DNA from: Rugalucina vietnamica
Lineage: Eukaryota; Mollusca; Bivalvia; Lucinida; Lucinidae
DNA length: 64,000 bases
Assembly: GCA_964017185.1 (NCBI GenBank)
Contig: OZ024869.1
Coordinates: 56,880,761 to 56,944,760, forward strand
Reading direction: 5' to 3'
In this document: positions 1-10,740 of the stretch, piece by piece
Layout of the letters: every line of letters begins with the position of its first letter
Position numbering within the stretch: position 1 is the first letter of the stretch
Notes under the pieces: generated by a model
Databases searched by the model: none
What the model saw: only the letters and a program-made list of their open reading frames with translations
Told to the model about the DNA's origin: nothing
Program-made: the position numbers and the translations under genes

Positions 1-15
1 AACAATAGACATTAG

Positions 16-306
16 GAATTAGTGTCTGGGGACCTGTCAAATGACAAATATCATCTGCTAAGCTGGCTATGCAGTGAATGCAATGACCCACAATGTAACA
101 ACTCGAATCAACAAAACACATGCTCTTCAATATCCAATACCGTACAGCTTCAAGAAAATGTCCCTGGCAACATAACAACTAATAATATTACAAACAGCAC
201 ACCTTCTGAATCCTCAAACACAAGTCGCGATACAAATGAACACATAGCGTGTAGAAACCATGACGACGGCAATATAACAACTGTGTCACAAGATTTTCTA
301 AAGTGA
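16..306 (+). CDS. LINE N-terminal segment: PHD-finger remnant and Ser/Asn/Thr-rich linker (partial)
   Basis: This frame is open from codon 16 to the TGA at 304-306; a TAG at 13-15 closes it on the left, so no true start is visible. Near its beginning it reads S-W-L-C-S-E-C-N, the W-x-C-x-x-C ending typical of a PHD finger. A low-complexity Asn/Ser/Thr-rich linker follows. In many mollusc and insect LINEs of this type a PHD finger precedes the endonuclease in the same polyprotein. Here the endonuclease frame opens at 302, in another register and overlapping this stop by a few bases. Either the element uses two overlapping frames or a single-base mutation split one ORF. The upstream stop at 13-15 favours some decay. 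Confidence 0.55.
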   Translation, partial: ELVSGDLSNDKYHLLSWLCSECNDPQCNNSNQQNTCSSISNTVQLQENVPGNITTNNITNSTPSESSNTSRDTNEHIACRNHDDGNITTVSQDFLK

Positions 307-3190
307 GTTCAAATTTAGTCGTAGGGGCGTCCATATAGCAAACTTTAACATCCGTCACCTAAAACCTAAACTTGATCAAGTAAAAATTATGCTACAAGGA
401 TCTGCTGTTGATATTTTCGGCGTTTGTGAAACATTTTTGAACAAAGCAATAAATGATGAAACACTTCATGTTAATGGATATACACACGAACGAAAAGATA
501 GAGAAGATTGTTCAGAAATTTCATCCAATAATGGCGGGGGGATTCTTATTTATTTAAGAGAGGGACTTGACTATGTTAGAAGAAACGACATTGAAACGTC
601 GGACGTAGAATCTATTTGGATTGAAGTCAAAATAAGACAATCAAATTCCTTCTTAGTATGTTCGGCCTATCGTCCACCTTCATCTCCAACAGAATGGACA
701 GATAAATTTTCAAGACAGATCGAAAAATCACTTACTTTCACCGATGAAATTTATCTCATGGGTGACTTCAATATAGATATAAAAGATGAACAATTATGCA
801 ACACTAAATGGAAACATGCAATGGAAATTAATGACTTAAAACAACTTATCAAAGAACCAACGCGAATCACAGCAAATTCCTCAACAATCATAGACCATCT
901 TTATGCATCCAAACCTGATCTAGTTGTTGATTTATCGGTACCTAATATTGCAGTTAGTGACCATTTTCCTATACAATTTACACGTGTTACCGGAAAATGT
1001 AACATTAAACGAAATATGCATACAACGATACAATACCGGTCATATAAGGCTTTCAACGAAGAACATTTTCTCTCAGATATGACAGACACTATGACAAATA
1101 TCAATATTTCTCCTGTGGACTCGGATCAAAATTTTGAAACCTTTATCCAAACCTTTATGACCGTTTTTGACAAGCATGCCCCAATCAAGACAAAGCGGGT
1201 GAAAAAAGAATCTCAACCAGACTGGTATAACGAGGATATCAAATTTGCTAGTAAACAGAGAGATATGTACCATAAGTCACGAAACTGGCCTCAGTACAAA
1301 TATTGGCGAAATAAAACCATACAGTTGATACGTACTTCAAAGAAAGTTTTTTTTGCAAAGTCAATTGCCGAAAATAAAGACAATACATATTTATGGAAAC
1401 ATATAAAAGACATAAATGGTAAATCAAAAGAAAATAAGCTTCCCGATGAACTGACAGTAAACGGAAATTCTACGACTGATCCACACATTATTTCAGAATG
1501 CATGAATACCTTCTTTTCAACAATAAGTGATAAACTTAAGACTGAAAACCCACAAGACAATCCACAGTTTGAGACAAGTACTCTTGATAATTACATAAAA
1601 ACTAAAATACCAAATACAGTCCAGTTTGGCATCCCTCTCATGAAAATGACCAATCTCATAGCATCTTTGAAGTCGCTTGATGTAACAAAAGCTACGGGTC
1701 TCGATGGTATTACTCCTAGAATTTTGAAGACATCAGCCGAAACAGTAGCACCAACTCTGTTAGAAATAATAAATTTAAGCCTGATCAATGGCCAATTCCC
1801 GGAATCACTTAAACTTGCTAAAATCAAACCGATTCATAAAGGAGGTACAAAATCGGACCCTTCAAATTATCGCCCTATCTCAGTTCTCCCAGTAATATCT
1901 AAAATAGTTGAAAAACATGTTACAAAGCACCTGTTCGCCTATCTAAAAAAGTATGACATCCTACACAAGTCTCAGTCAGGGTTTAGAAAAAATCATTCTT
2001 GCAATACTGCATTACTAGGCTTATTAGACAAATGGCTGAAAAATATTGAAAAAGGAGAACTCACAGGCGCAGTTTTCTTTGACCTAAGAAAAGCATTTGA
2101 TGTTGTTGACCATGAAATTTTACTAAAGAAACTTAAGTCCCACAAATTTGACAATCGCACTATGGAATGGATGACATCGTACCTGACAAATAGAAGACAA
2201 TGCATTGTAGATAAAACAGCAACCTCTTCTTTCCAGCAAGTTACGTCTGGTGTGCCACAGGGCTCTGTACTCGGCCCTGTGCTCTTTCTTATTTTCATTA
2301 ATGACATGCCTTTATACATCAATGAGGCATATGCCGAAATCTATGCGGATGATACAACTGCCCATACAGCTCATAAAGATCAAAATGTTGTTCAAGTAAA
2401 ACTCCAGGGTAGTTCAACTGATTTCAAATTTTGGTGCATTGTACACAAAATGTTTGTAAACTTAACCAAAACATCTTCTATGTCTATAGGAAGTAGGCAA
2501 AATTTATCCAATTATGATGAATTAAATATTACAATTGATAATGAAGATATCTCAAACGTTGACAACCAAAAACTGCTGGGGATAATCATCGATAAAACGC
2601 TCTCCTGGGATAAACAAATCGACTCTGTTTGTCTTAATATCACAAGACGAATAACTCTTTTAAAACTACTATCCAAATATGTGGACATGTCCAGTCTTAA
2701 ACTTTACTATAACTCCTATATTCTACCTATCTTTGACTACGGCTGCATGATTTGGGGACAGTGTTCAACATACAATATCAACAGAGTGCTAAAGTTACAG
2801 AAACGAGCAGCGCGAATTATTCTTCAAGCAGACTTCATGACACCATCAAAAGAAATGTTCCGAGAGCTAGGCTGGCTTACATTTACTAACAGAGTGGAAT
2901 ATCATATTTGCATTATGGCTTTTAAGTCTCTTAATGGCCAAGCCCCTGAGTATTTATCAAGCCTTCTTACGAAATCTTCTGAAACAAACACTAGAAATTT
3001 ACGTTCTAGTGAACAGGAAATTCTGAAAGTTCCATTTGCACGAACGGCATATTATAAAAAATCTTTTTCTGTCACGGGTCCAAAACTATGGAATGCTTTG
3101 CCACTAGAAATTAGAAAATCAACAAGTCTTGCCACTTTAAAAACGTCTGTAAAGAAATACTATCTAAATAAACAACTTAACGAGACATAG
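302..3190 (+). CDS. LINE polyprotein: APE-type endonuclease plus reverse transcriptase
   Basis: An uninterrupted frame runs from 302 to the TAG at 3188-3190; the first ATG is at 389 (933 aa). Starting at 389 would remove the first endonuclease motif (F-N-I-R-H-L, about 344-361), so translation probably begins upstream. Numbered from the ATG, the endonuclease shows the catalytic Glu in C-E-T-F-L (14), G-D-F-N (125-128), I-D-H (168-170) and S-D-H (190-192). The reverse transcriptase shows the K-A-T-G-L-D-G entry motif (about 434-440), F-F-D-L-R-K-A-F-D with Asp565, G-V-P-Q-G-S (621-626) and the catalytic Y-A-D-D (652-655). The C-terminus carries the 'LWNALP' block usual in this group. All visible catalytic residues are intact, so this copy is young or recently active. 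Its role is target-primed reverse transcription of its own RNA. Confidence 0.93.
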   Translation, partial: SEFKFSRRGVHIANFNIRHLKPKLDQVKIMLQGSAVDIFGVCETFLNKAINDETLHVNGYTHERKDREDCSEISSNNGGGILIYLREGLDYVRRNDIETSDVESIWIEVKIRQSNSFLVCSAYRPPSSPTEWTDKFSRQIEKSLTFTDEIYLMGDFNIDIKDEQLCNTKWKHAMEINDLKQLIKEPTRITANSSTIIDHLYASKPDLVVDLSVPNIAVSDHFPIQFTRVTGKCNIKRNMHTTIQYRSYKAFNEEHFLSDMTDTMTNINISPVDSDQNFETFIQTFMTVFDKHAPIKTKRVKKESQPDWYNEDIKFASKQRDMYHKSRNWPQYKYWRNKTIQLIRTSKKVFFAKSIAENKDNTYLWKHIKDINGKSKENKLPDELTVNGNSTTDPHIISECMNTFFSTISDKLKTENPQDNPQFETSTLDNYIKTKIPNTVQFGIPLMKMTNLIASLKSLDVTKATGLDGITPRILKTSAETVAPTLLEIINLSLINGQFPESLKLAKIKPIHKGGTKSDPSNYRPISVLPVISKIVEKHVTKHLFAYLKKYDILHKSQSGFRKNHSCNTALLGLLDKWLKNIEKGELTGAVFFDLRKAFDVVDHEILLKKLKSHKFDNRTMEWMTSYLTNRRQCIVDKTATSSFQQVTSGVPQGSVLGPVLFLIFINDMPLYINEAYAEIYADDTTAHTAHKDQNVVQVKLQGSSTDFKFWCIVHKMFVNLTKTSSMSIGSRQNLSNYDELNITIDNEDISNVDNQKLLGIIIDKTLSWDKQIDSVCLNITRRITLLKLLSKYVDMSSLKLYYNSYILPIFDYGCMIWGQCSTYNINRVLKLQKRAARIILQADFMTPSKEMFRELGWLTFTNRVEYHICIMAFKSLNGQAPEYLSSLLTKSSETNTRNLRSSEQEILKVPFARTAYYKKSFSVTGPKLWNALPLEIRKSTSLATLKTSVKKYYLNKQLNET

Positions 3191-3235
3191 ACCACGTTGC
3201 ATGCATAGCCAGCCATAAAGCACATATCTATAATT

Positions 3236-3482
3236 GCTGGGACAGTGGTGTGCTGTCTGGACATTGGTTTCCACCACACTACCACTGTCCCGATTGGCAA
3301 ATACTATAGAACATCAACAAGTTTAAACCTATTCAAAACGTCGCGATGAAATATTAAGTAAACCATTTAACGAGGCATAAACATGTTGCACACATACCCA
3401 GTCACAAAGTACTTACTTGTAACTGTTGGGGCAGTGGTATGCTGTCTGGACATTGGTTTCCGCCACATTACCGCTGTCCCGA
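3236..3482 (+). repeat. Duplicated stem-loop in the LINE 3' UTR
   Basis: Two copies of a roughly 130-bp segment lie 189 bp apart. Each can fold. Copy 1 pairs 3239-3249 (GGGACAGTGGT) with 3281-3291 (ACCACTGTCCC), 11 perfect pairs. Copy 2 pairs 3428-3439 (GGGGCAGTGGTA) with 3469-3480 (TACCGCTGTCCC), 12 pairs, two of them G-U. The two arm differences between copies both turn an A-U pair into G-U, so pairing is kept. This suggests an RNA structure used by the element, for example for recognition by its reverse transcriptase. Confidence 0.75.
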
Positions 3483-4319
3483 CTGGCAAATACACGCAGG
3501 TTAAATTGTATATCAACCCCTTGGTCTCTTCATGTTCTCAAACTTGACTGGATCTTGCTATATTATTAGTAATATTGTATTGTTGTCCCCACTTTGATAT
3601 TGCATGTTATTTCATGTTTTGTATTGTTGCTCGCGGTTGCTGGACACAGTCTAGCTGACTGCAAACATAGGGCTTAGAGATTTATTGGAGGTTTTCGGCA
3701 GCAACGACCTAGGTAGGGAAACCACCCAGCCAGACAGCTTGCTATCGCATGCCATCGATGAGTCTCTCAGTTCTATTTATTTGTATCATTCATTCAACGG
3801 GACAGCTTTTCATACTTGAGGACACCCAGTATCTTTCCTCAACTCAATAAGCAAGTAAACACCAATGTGGCCCCTGCCTGTCGATCAGGGGTCAATAAAT
3901 ATAAATGGTTATAGTGAAAAATGGTTTTATTTAGAAAATTTCACTGGTCATGCACTTATAAAGATGATATATTTTTTAAATTCTGTATGGATCAAAAGTC
4001 TCTTGTACTCACGATGAATCACATATTACCTCAAATCTGTAATCATAAATATATCTGAGTGTCCTTAAGTTGTATTTTTCATTTTAATTCTATGCCTCAT
4101 TTAAGAGCAAAAATTGTAGATATTTTGATAGGTATTCCAGACATCATATTTTGTACATATGTATATAACCATGTAAATATGTTTTACTCTTCAGAGGACC
4201 ATATGTGAGATTAGTTTTTGTACTAAATATGTCATCCTCTTTAAATAAAGACATTATTATTATTATTATTATTACTGAACACAAACTGCAATTAATGAAC
4301 TAAACTGCAATTAATGAAC

Positions 4320-5443
4320 TTATCAAACGGTCTGTGTCATTTTTGCAAAAGAGATATTGAAGACATCAGGCACCTTTTTTACACCTGTCCAATCACCTAT
4401 GCAGTAGTCAGACAGTTTCAGGTTAAAATAAATACAGTACTTTTAAAAATGACAATGAAATTTTGGAATTAGACAGTCATCATGTAATCTTAGGTTTTAC
4501 AGACGGTAACGAGCTAAATAGACGCTTTGTTCATTTCTGTCTAATACTATTAAAATGGGAAATATGGAAAATTATATGAAATTCGACAACCGAAGATACA
4601 CAATAAATGAAATTTTGATTATTCAGAAAGTAAAGGACACCACAAAGTTTATTTCAATGACAAAAATATCTAGACAAAACGAAAAAGTGATTAATCTACT
4701 TAAACAGCTCGAATAAACCCAAAATGTTTTGAATAATTTTATATATCATCATGTATTTTGTTAATCATTTGCCTCTTTACATCATTCAAAAAAGCTCAAC
4801 CTATTAACAGACTGCCTTTCTTCTTACTTATCATATCATGAATGTATATACCCAAGCATAAACGACCCTGATTCAGTCTTCAGACCGTCTCCTGAATCAG
4901 TGGTCTATGCAAGGGTATTGCATCACTTCTCAACTTCCCTCCATATATTTCTTTATTCTATCAATTGTTAATTAATTGTTCTATTTCAGATCAAGTCAGC
5001 CAACTCTGATACTTCATTTATCAAAAATAAGTGTGAAAATATAGATATTCTGTTTTCGGGAGATCGCTCTAGTGGTGTTTAACATAAGCATCATAGGCTC
5101 TCTCCAAAACAGCAGAAATGCCAATCCATTTCTAGTCTGGTTTCAAACATGTATAAAAAAGAAATCACAAAAATATACCTGAAATATTGTTAATTAATGA
5201 ATGTAATGTAAATAAGTATTGCTACGTTAACTCCTCTAAATATATATACTGCTTTGTTTTTTGTTAAAACTGGAGTATTAAACTATTGATATGTACTTGT
5301 ATCTCTGATAAAATTATTTGTGTTCTTATGTAAAATATATTCATAATGGAATAAATAAACATATATAATAGATATCATCATCTAACCATCAAATCATCAT
5401 CATCATCTCTTTCTGCTCATATATCATCCTTCGGAGAAGCTTG

Positions 5444-5500
<57 letters not shown>
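4320..5500 (+). pseudogene. Decayed 3' end of a second LINE (zinc-knuckle C-terminus)
   Basis: From 4326 a frame reads C-H-F-C-K-R-D-I-E-D-I-R-H-L-F-Y-T-C, a CCHC knuckle of the kind that ends many LINE ORF2 proteins. A shifted frame at about 4489-4570 reads G-F-T-D-G-N-E-L-N-R-R-F followed by L-L-K-W-E-I-W, the usual hydrophobic tail. Several stops and frame changes show it is dead. An AT-rich 3' UTR with ATC-rich runs follows, ending in about 55 consecutive A (5444-5498). LINE 1-4276 seems to have landed beside or within this remnant. The exact 3' boundary is uncertain. Confidence 0.6.
5444..5498 (+). repeat. Poly-A tract (about 55 nt)
   Basis: This is an uninterrupted A run, probably the tail of the adjacent LINE remnant or an expanded mononucleotide tract. 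A frame through it that would encode poly-Lys is not a gene. Confidence 0.9.
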
Positions 5501-6298
5501 GTCAAGAATGTCAAGAATTTGTTTAATATTCAATGCACTGAAGAATTCAATGAGTATTTACATGTATTTTCACATTCCATAAAAATCTTCCTCTCTAGAA
5601 TTCAATACTATTTACAAAAAAATTGGTTTGATCGTAAAGTCATAACCAAACCTAAAGGAAAAACAAAACGTTAAAACACAAAATGACACATGCAGACAAT
5701 GCCAGTAAAGATTACAAGAGACATGTATGGCCATGAAAGGTAAATCACCTTATACCCCACTTTCATAGAGTAAAACTAGGGTTTACATGGGTATACCTAT
5801 TTTTTTTCTTATTTTTGATACAAACATAGATTGGGGGTACTCGTTAGAACCGCTTTTAGCAGAAGTATTATAGCAGAAGTATTAAAATATCCACATTTTT
5901 CTAATGGTATTGTCAGTTTTTACAGCTGAAACAAATCTCTGTATATTGCATGGGCAAGTTATCATAATGAACTAAAAATAAATAAATCAGACTATTCAAG
6001 CAACGAAAATACAGGCAATGTTTGACCTGTCGAGTGACTTCAGTTTTTCATATGAAATAAGTAGTTTTTGTCCTGGTGCGGTTCAAACGAAAACCAATAC
6101 GTTATAATGGTGAAAATGATCCTCTGTGAAGTCCTACGCATTGGAATCAACTGTCATGTGACGCCAATATAAATTCCGATTGTACGTTTGTTCTCCTATA
6201 CTGGAAGATTTCAAGGAAAGAACTCAGTAAGGTATGATTTTTTTAGCTTTATCGGTGAAAACATTTTCTGTGTTTTGTTATTATTATTATTATTATTA

Positions 6299-6331
<33 letters not shown>

Positions 6332-6372
6332 ATTTCTTCAAATCATTTTTCATTTTATTCATTTACCCTTTT

Positions 6373-6415
<43 letters not shown>

Positions 6416-6544
6416 TACATACAATTAAATTTATTTTTCCAATGTTATTTTTATACCAATACATAACTAGAAACTGATTTTCAGAATTTTCACTTGTTAA
6501 TTTCTTGCTTTTGTCTGTTAAACGTAAATACAAATAAGAGCTGT
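5500..6544. other. Intergenic stretch with simple repeats
   Basis: No gene is seen. The stretch is AT-rich single-copy-looking sequence. It contains an (ATT)n tract at about 6279-6300 running directly into (TTG)n to about 6330, and a (TTTA)n tract at about 6371-6416. Short frames here only translate the simple repeats. Confidence 0.6.
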
Positions 6545-6799
6545 TACAGAACAGCGTAGCTCGCCTGACTTGTGCTTTGCCACTAAATCTATTAAACTCC
6601 ATTACCCATGACATTGACATCAAGGTCACTCAGGTGGGTCGTGATGGTACAGCATAAAACAGCAGACCAATATCTACCAACATGCAAGTATCATCTTCAT
6701 CCATCTACATATTCGATTTAGACTTATAACATAAAATTTCTAAGCCTGTGAGCTTGACCACAGGTGAGTCGAGATGGTACAGCATAAAACTTAAGAATA
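6545..6799 (+). repeat. Satellite-like tandem repeat array, left part
   Basis: These are imperfect units of about 170 bp. They are recognised by GTGGGTCNTGATGGTACA, then ATAAAACTTCAGACCAATAT, then 'CTAAG..TGTGA.CTTGAC'. The last unit stops at AAAACTTAAGAATA, where the foldback element begins, and resumes at 8406. The same units continue at 8406-8594 and 10741-11165. Confidence 0.8.
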
Positions 6800-7914
6800 C
6801 AGGTGCGTTCAGTTATTAATATGCCCCTGCGATATTCAGAAATAAATTGACAGCTCTTCTTGTTTTTGAACCATCGTCACTGGCAAGATATGGATAACTG
6901 GATGAATTTGTTTATATAATGTGTTAATGATGTCTATGAATATTTACTCTGTATATAAAACTTTCAGATCTTGTGATGTTGTATGCCAAAATTGATTACA
7001 TAACATATGAAGCCAATTTTTTAACAACAATTTCGATGATATTCGAGTTTCTTAGGTTCCACAAGTAACCATGGTTAATGATTTGTAATTTTATTTGTAG
7101 ATTATGAACGAATAACCATTTTGTACTACGGCTGAAAATTTTGTGTCTTTATAAACACTATTTTAAAAGTTACACCATGATTTTCATTCATTGTACATTT
7201 TAGAATTTCATGGTAAACGGCGTTTGTTACAATATAAAACTAAGCATGTCAGTGATATTTTGCAGGAAAATTAATATTCTACTAGGACAATTTTACGACC
7301 AAAGCTTGCTAATGGGTTCCCTCATGAGGTAAGCACGTCTTAAATAAAGCACTGTGGAGTCACCCATGACTTTGTATTCTGCCAAAACGAGGGTTAGAAT
7401 TTCATCATACAGTTTTATGATTTTTTTCTACGCACCGAGGGGCTAAGTGGGCTAAATTTATTGTTAGGCAATTTTCTCTTCGTGATATTTCTCTTCTATA
7501 GTGTTAAAGTCATGGAAATTTACATGCCAATAAAGGATGCCAAAAAAAAGTAATGCAAGGCAATGTTCTTTGTATTTATCCTAAATCCGCAAAGCACATT
7601 ATTGATATTAGAGGAATATCTGTCGTTGAATGCCCTTGTGATTCCATTGGCTTAAATCCTATAGAAGAGGATTTAAATATCATGAAAATGAGCTGTAAGA
7701 GATAGTCTAACAATAAAAGTTCCTCTGTGAAAGTCCCAGTCCACTATGGTATTCTGTGCCGAGAAAACAAACCATGAATTGTATGATGTAATGCCAACTC
7801 ACGATTTGGTAGAATACAAAGCCATGGGTGACTCCACAGTGCTTTAAGGCAAGCAAACCTCATGAAGGAACCAACTAGCAAGCTTTGATCGTAAAACCGT
7901 CCTGGTAGAATATT

Positions 7915-7958
<44 letters not shown>

Positions 7959-8405
7959 AAATAACACTTACAAGCTTAGTTTTAATTGTAACAACCGCCG
8001 TTTACCATGAAATTCTAAAATGTACAATGAATGAAAATCATGGTGCAAGTTTGTAAATAGTTCTCATAAAGACACCAAAAATTCAGCCGTAGTACAAAAA
8101 TGGTTATTCTTTCACAATTCACGAATAAAATTATAAACCATTAACCTTGGTTCCTTGAGGAATCTTTGAAACTCGAATATCAGCGAAATTTTGTTAACAA
8201 TTTGGCTCCATATGTTATGTAATCAATTAAGACATACAACATCACAAGATCTGAAAGTTTAATATACAGAGTGAATATTTATAGACATGCTTAACACACT
8301 ATATAAACAAATTTATCCAGTTGTCCATTTCTTGCCAGTGACGATGGTTCAAAAACTAAAAGAGTAGAAGAGTTGTCCATTTATATTATTAACTGAACGC
8401 ACCTG
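6800..8405. mobile_element. 1.6-kb foldback (long-inverted-repeat) DNA element with TA duplication
   Basis: The whole segment is an imperfect palindrome centred near 7600. Its ends read CAGGTGCGTTCAGTTA... and ...TAACTGAACGCACCTG, each flanked by TA (6798-6799 and 8406-8407). Arm homology continues inward: 7340-7385 (GTGGAGTCACCCATGACTTT) matches 7800-7850 in reverse, and 7458-7505 matches about 7660-7715. The right arm has a T tract of about 39 nt (7918-7956) where the left arm has only four A. No transposase is seen. Removing the element and one TA restores a satellite unit of the expected length. TA duplication suggests Tc1/mariner-like mobilisation, but the TIR start is not diagnostic. 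Confidence 0.85.
7918..7956. repeat. Poly-T tract inside the foldback right arm
   Basis: About 39 T in a row. The corresponding place in the left arm (about 7266-7270) has only a short A run, so the tract expanded after the palindrome formed. Confidence 0.85.
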
Positions 8406-8594
8406 TAATATCTAACAGCAAAGTATAAACTAGTTCCATCCATCTGTTCCAGCAATATACAGTTCAAAACACTATAAGCAAAAGCTTTATCATAAAATTC
8501 CAAAGTCTATGACCTTCACCTCAAGGTCAACCGGGCGAGTCGTGATGTTACAACATAAAACTTCAGACCTTGACCTCAAGGTGGGTCATGATGA
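8406..8594 (+). repeat. Satellite-like tandem repeat array, middle part
   Basis: It continues the unit interrupted at 6799 (AATATCTAACAGCAAAGTAT) and runs through CTTGACCTCAAGGTGGGTC to ATGATG, where the truncated LINE begins. The repeat resumes with ATGATGGTACAAC at about 10746. Confidence 0.8.
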
Positions 8595-8600
8595 ATAATA

Positions 8601-9398
8601 AAGAATAATAAGGCTGTAGGTTTCGATAGCATATCGAATGAAATGCTGAAAACAGGTTGTGGTGCATTACAAAAGAGTTTATTAAAGCTTTTTAATTGTA
8701 TACTTTGCTTTGGTGATTATCCAACTGAATGGAAATGTGCATACATTACACCTGTGCATAAGGGTGGCTCTCCCGGTGATCCAAATAATTACAGAGGTAT
8801 TTCAATACTTTCTTGCATAGCTAAATTATTTAATACAATTTTAACTAAACGACTAAACAATTTCCTTGAAGAGAAAAAGATAATAACTCCTCTTCAAATA
8901 GGGTTTATTAAGAAAGCGCGTACTTCGGATCACATGTTTGTATTACGAACAATCATTGAAAAATATACCCATGAAAAGAAAGGAAAATTATATACGTGTT
9001 TCATTGATTTTCACAAAGCGTTTGATAGGGTTATTCATGCTTTAATGTTATACAAGTTAAGAAATGTGGGTGTAACAGGTAATTTTTATAATGTTATCAA
9101 AGATATGTATGTTAATAACAAGTTGTGTGTTAAAATGAAGTCAGGTTTTACTCAGCTGTTCCCTTCAACAATTGGCGTTCGTCAAGGGGACACGTTGAGT
9201 CCTGACCTATTTAAGATATTTATAAATGATTTACCTGACATATTTGACACCTCATGTGATGGAATTGACATAGGAATGCTTCATTTCAATTGTTTGTTGT
9301 ATGCTGATGATGTAATTTTGTTATCTACAACCGAAGCAGGTTTGCAGAATTGTATCAGCAAACTTGAAAGTACTGCGATGATTAGTGCATTGAAGTAA
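8601..9398 (+). pseudogene. Reverse transcriptase fragment of the truncated LINE
   Basis: The frame starts at 8601 (K-N-N-K-A-V-G-F-D, the first conserved RT block) and has an internal ATG at 8643. Numbered from that Met: P-V-H-K-G-G (37-42), N-Y-R-G-I-S (49-54), F-I-D-F-H-K-A-F-D (120-128), G-V-R-Q-G-D (178-183) and Y-A-D-D (220-223). It stops at 9396-9398. A frameshift at about 9370 and a TGG-to-TAG change are evident: in the next register the sequence reads Y-C-D-D-stop-C-I-E-V-N-L-V-K-S-K-V, the expected continuation. The catalytic core survives, but the protein is broken. It was 5'-truncated at insertion, so it was never an independent gene here. Confidence 0.88.
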
Positions 9399-10531
9399 AT
9401 TTAGTAAAGTCAAAGGTTATGATTTTCAACAAAGCTGGTAAACTATATAATTGTTATTTCACTTATAAAGGTATGTCACTGGACTGTGTCCGCGAATATA
9501 AATATTTAGGCGTGCACTTTAGTTTATCTGGATCTTTTTCACTTGCTTCGTCAGAATTGTATAAAAAGGGATTGAAAGCGTTTTATAAAATTAAAAGTAT
9601 ATTTGGCAGCACACGTCCAAACAGTGAAGTGGCTTTTCATGTTTTTGATCATACAATAAAACCTATATTGACATACGGAAGTGAAATTTGGGGCTCTTGT
9701 ATGAAAAATTCACGAACAACACCAGCGTTGGACAAGATATATAGAGATATGCATGCGGAAAAGTTACATTTAAAATATTGTAAATATGTACTGGGAATAC
9801 ATTCCAAAGCTTCGAATTTGGCTACCGTTGGAGAACTTGGTCGATTCCCTATTTATAACTTTATTTGTGAAAGCATATCTAAATTCTATTTGCATATTAA
9901 AGGAAAAGAACCAGATTCCTTGCTTCAGCAAACATTGCAGACTAGTAAACAGCTACATAAAAATGGTATTAAATCTTGGTATAGTGGAATGGATTCTATT
10001 TTAAATGAACTTAAACTCGATGAAGAAAATATTTGTTCTGTAAAGCTATACCTTAATAATTTGTATAAGGATACTTGGTCAAAAAGCATTGAACAGGAGG
10101 CTGTTATTAAGAAAGGCAAATTAAGAACTTATGCTCTATTTAAGCCATTTTTCCATAAGGAAATTTATTTAGAAATAGTTAAGGATGTACAAAAACGAAA
10201 ATGTCTGACGCAGTTGAGAGTAAGCGCTCATAGGTTAGAAATTGAGTCTGGTAGATACAAGAAAAAGTCTGCATCTGAAAGATTAGTTAAATGTTGTAAT
10301 TTGAATGCGATGGAAGATGAAGTTCACTTTTTATGCAACTGTTCTGCTTACCAAAATGCAAGACAACGCTTTTTTGAATTAATAATTGACAAAGCTCCTT
10401 CTTTCAAGACACTCCATGACTCAGCCCGATTCATATGGCTCTTGACTTGTGAGGAAGAGGTAATTATAAATGCTCTAGCTGACTTTGTATTTCAGTGTTT
10501 TGAGTTGAGGAACTTAACAAAAACGCAATAA
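9373..10531 (+). pseudogene. C-terminal half of the same LINE ORF (thumb and zinc knuckle)
   Basis: This is the continuation after the frameshift; an ATG at 9419 gives 370 aa to the TAA at 10529-10531. It begins with V-N-L-V-K-S-K-V-M-I-F and then Y-K-Y-L-G-V-H-F, the standard RT block after YADD. It contains I-L-T-Y-G-S-E-I-W and ends with a knuckle-like region C-C-N-L-N...E-V-H-F-L-C-N-C and F-Q-C-F-E-L-R. Length and order match the C-terminal part of a LINE ORF2. Apart from the upstream lesion it is open throughout, so the copy is not very old. Confidence 0.85.
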
Positions 10532-10740
10532 ATACGATACGATAAGCAAGAACCACTTGATTTATCGAGCATGCATTGATACCTAGGGTATTTCTACTGA
10601 AATTCATTTGTGTATAAATGTTTTAAATATGTTTTCTTTTTCTACCAATTGTCCAATTGAATGTTTGTTTGTTTGATTTTTTTTATCTGATTGTATACCA
10701 CGAAGAGTGGTCCATGATTGGTAAATAAATATCTTAAATT

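Larger units (their letters stand above)
1..4276 (+). mobile_element. Non-LTR retrotransposon (LINE, Jockey/CR1-like clade), nearly complete 3' part
   Basis: The element enters from the left edge. In order it holds the end of a PHD-finger-like segment, an apurinic-type endonuclease, a reverse transcriptase, a roughly 1-kb 3' UTR and an (ATT)n tail. The 3' end reads AAATAAAGAC followed by ATT repeats up to about 4276, a classical LINE terminus with microsatellite tail. The fragment at 37526-38012 on the minus strand ends the same way. The 3' UTR contains a duplicated hairpin (separate entry). The 5' end and target-site duplication are outside the window or not recognised. Clade assignment comes from domain order, the 'LWNALP' C-terminal signature and the tail type; CR1, L2 or another Jockey-superfamily lineage are all possible. 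Confidence 0.9.

Noticed and set aside
5441-5674. Open frame beginning with a long poly-Lys run
   Set aside because: It only translates the poly-A tract and adjoining non-coding DNA.
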